Source: an uncultured Anaerovibrio sp.
GTDB taxonomy: Bacteria > Bacillota > Negativicutes > Selenomonadales > Selenomonadaceae
Assembly: GCA_900768695.1 (NCBI GenBank)
Contig: CAAGDY010000454.1
Span: 1-15,730, forward strand
Direction of reading: 5' to 3'
Length of the DNA stretch: 15,730 bases
Position 1 is the first letter of the stretch; each line of letters starts with the position of its first letter. The position numbers and the translations under genes are program-made. The notes under the pieces are model-generated. The model was not told where the DNA came from and made no database searches. It worked only from the letters and a program-made list of their open reading frames with translations. Of the stretch, positions 14,949 through 15,730 are shown one piece after another.

Positions 14949-15730
14949 ATGCCATCCTTTGCTACAGAGGTAAAAAATGAGCTTGCCCATGGCACCGGCA
15001 AGAGGCAATGCTGTCAGTTTGCAGAGCTGGCGGCCCTTCTGCGTATGGGTGCCTCCGTGACCATCGGTGCCAGAATGAATCTGGGGCTGAATTTTATCAC
15101 GGAAAATGCCGCTGTGGCGCGCAGGGCCCTGCAGCTGCTGAAATCTACGGGGCAGGTACAGCCGGAGGTGACGGTGAGCCGCTCCAAGAGGCTGAAAAAG
15201 AACAACAGCTATCTTTTGCGCGTGGCGCCATCGCCCAATGTGCGTCCCCTGATGGAGAACCTAGGCATGCTGGGGTCTGATGAGGGTGCCGTGGGCAGGG
15301 ACAGGGGGCTTCTTCGGAAGCAGTGCTGTCGCAAGGCCTACCTCCGGGGCGCCTTTCTGGGAGGCGGCACGGTGAACCGGCCGGAGGCCCAGTCCCATCT
15401 GGAATTTATAGCCAACAGCTATGCCTTTGCCCACACCCTGGTGCAGATTCTGAAGAATATGGATTTTCCTGTGGGCTTTACGGACAGGAAGAACAGCTAT
15501 CAGGTCTATCTCAAGGATGGGGAGGAAATCATGGATTTGCTGGCCATGCTGGGGGCGGTCAAGGCGGCAGAGGAACTGGCGGTGGCAAGGAACCTGAAGG
15601 AGGTCCGCAATCAGGTGAACCGCCTGGTAAACTGTGAAACTGCCAATCTGCAGAAAACAGTCAGCGCTTCCGTGGAGCAGGCGGCCTGCATAAAAAGACT
15701 GCAGGCAGAGGGCAAACTGGAGCAGCTGCC
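14949..15730 (+). CDS. whiA: WhiA sporulation/division regulator, cut by the window edge
   Basis: 260 codons are visible before the right edge; complete WhiA proteins have a little over 300 residues, so the C-terminal DNA-binding region is missing only because of the window. Features: MPSFATEVKNELAH start, the divergent homing-endonuclease-like (LAGLIDADG) fold with AYLRGAFLGGGTVNRPE (130-146) and LEFIANSYAFA (151-161), NSYQVYLKDGEEIMDLL (182-198), and the highly conserved VRNQVNRLVNCETANLQKT (219-237) leading into the helix-turn-helix. It is a sporulation regulator in Streptomyces; in Bacillus it is linked to division and chromosome segregation. GTGAGG lies seven bases before the ATG. Fifty bases separate it from yvcK with no terminator, so rapZ-yvcK-whiA is probably one transcript. 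Confidence 0.96.
   Translation, partial: MPSFATEVKNELAHGTGKRQCCQFAELAALLRMGASVTIGARMNLGLNFITENAAVARRALQLLKSTGQVQPEVTVSRSKRLKKNNSYLLRVAPSPNVRPLMENLGMLGSDEGAVGRDRGLLRKQCCRKAYLRGAFLGGGTVNRPEAQSHLEFIANSYAFAHTLVQILKNMDFPVGFTDRKNSYQVYLKDGEEIMDLLAMLGAVKAAEELAVARNLKEVRNQVNRLVNCETANLQKTVSASVEQAACIKRLQAEGKLEQL

Noticed and set aside
13921..14955. 344-codon open frame on the minus strand
   Set aside because: It is antisense to yvcK, with a composition typical of a shadow frame and no motif.

Overview
The window looks like a chromosomal segment of a Negativicutes bacterium (diderm Firmicutes of the Selenomonas/Sporomusa/Veillonella kind). This is an inference from three things: blocks of synteny typical of Firmicutes (walJ-htrA-rlmH; rapZ-yvcK-whiA), a Bacillus-type PerR, and a tandem CobT-like protein resembling the ArsA/ArsB pair of phenolyl-cobamide producers. 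No rRNA, tRNA, insertion sequence or CRISPR was seen. The gene content is mostly core, with accessory-looking material at the left end and in one long AT-rich gap. || Layout. 1-265: non-coding, with an imperfect palindrome at 8-73. 266-1144 (+): a protein with a signal peptide and a RelA/SpoT-like nucleotidyltransferase domain, ending in a hairpin terminator shared with the convergent next gene. 1256-3451 (-): a 731-residue protein with two CobT-like domains, the first with the catalytic Glu and the second without it. 3541-5733 (-): tex. 5734-5884: divergent regulatory region with a tex promoter and two PerR-type boxes in front of perR (5885-6328, +). 6368-6840: 470 bases without a convincing gene, holding a candidate minus-strand small RNA, an inverted repeat and the walJ promoter. 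6841-9187 (+): walJ, htrA and rlmH, closed by an 18-bp stem terminator. 9241-9687 (-): an Lrp/AsnC regulator, divergent from 9834-15730 (+), which runs as a probable operon: class B penicillin-binding protein with a PASTA domain, Cof-type HAD phosphatase, rapZ, yvcK and whiA (cut by the window edge). || How the genes fit together. Much of the right half concerns the cell envelope. WalJ and an HtrA protease with an apparent lipobox are the part of the wal locus that follows walRKHI elsewhere, here without walRK. The PBP cross-links peptidoglycan. RapZ and YvcK belong to families linked to amino-sugar sensing and to the allocation of carbon to wall synthesis. WhiA is linked to division. PerR appears to control itself through operators in its own leader. 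The two most unusual items are the fused double-CobT protein, a candidate single-chain ArsAB for phenolic cobamides, and the exported RelA/SpoT-fold protein.
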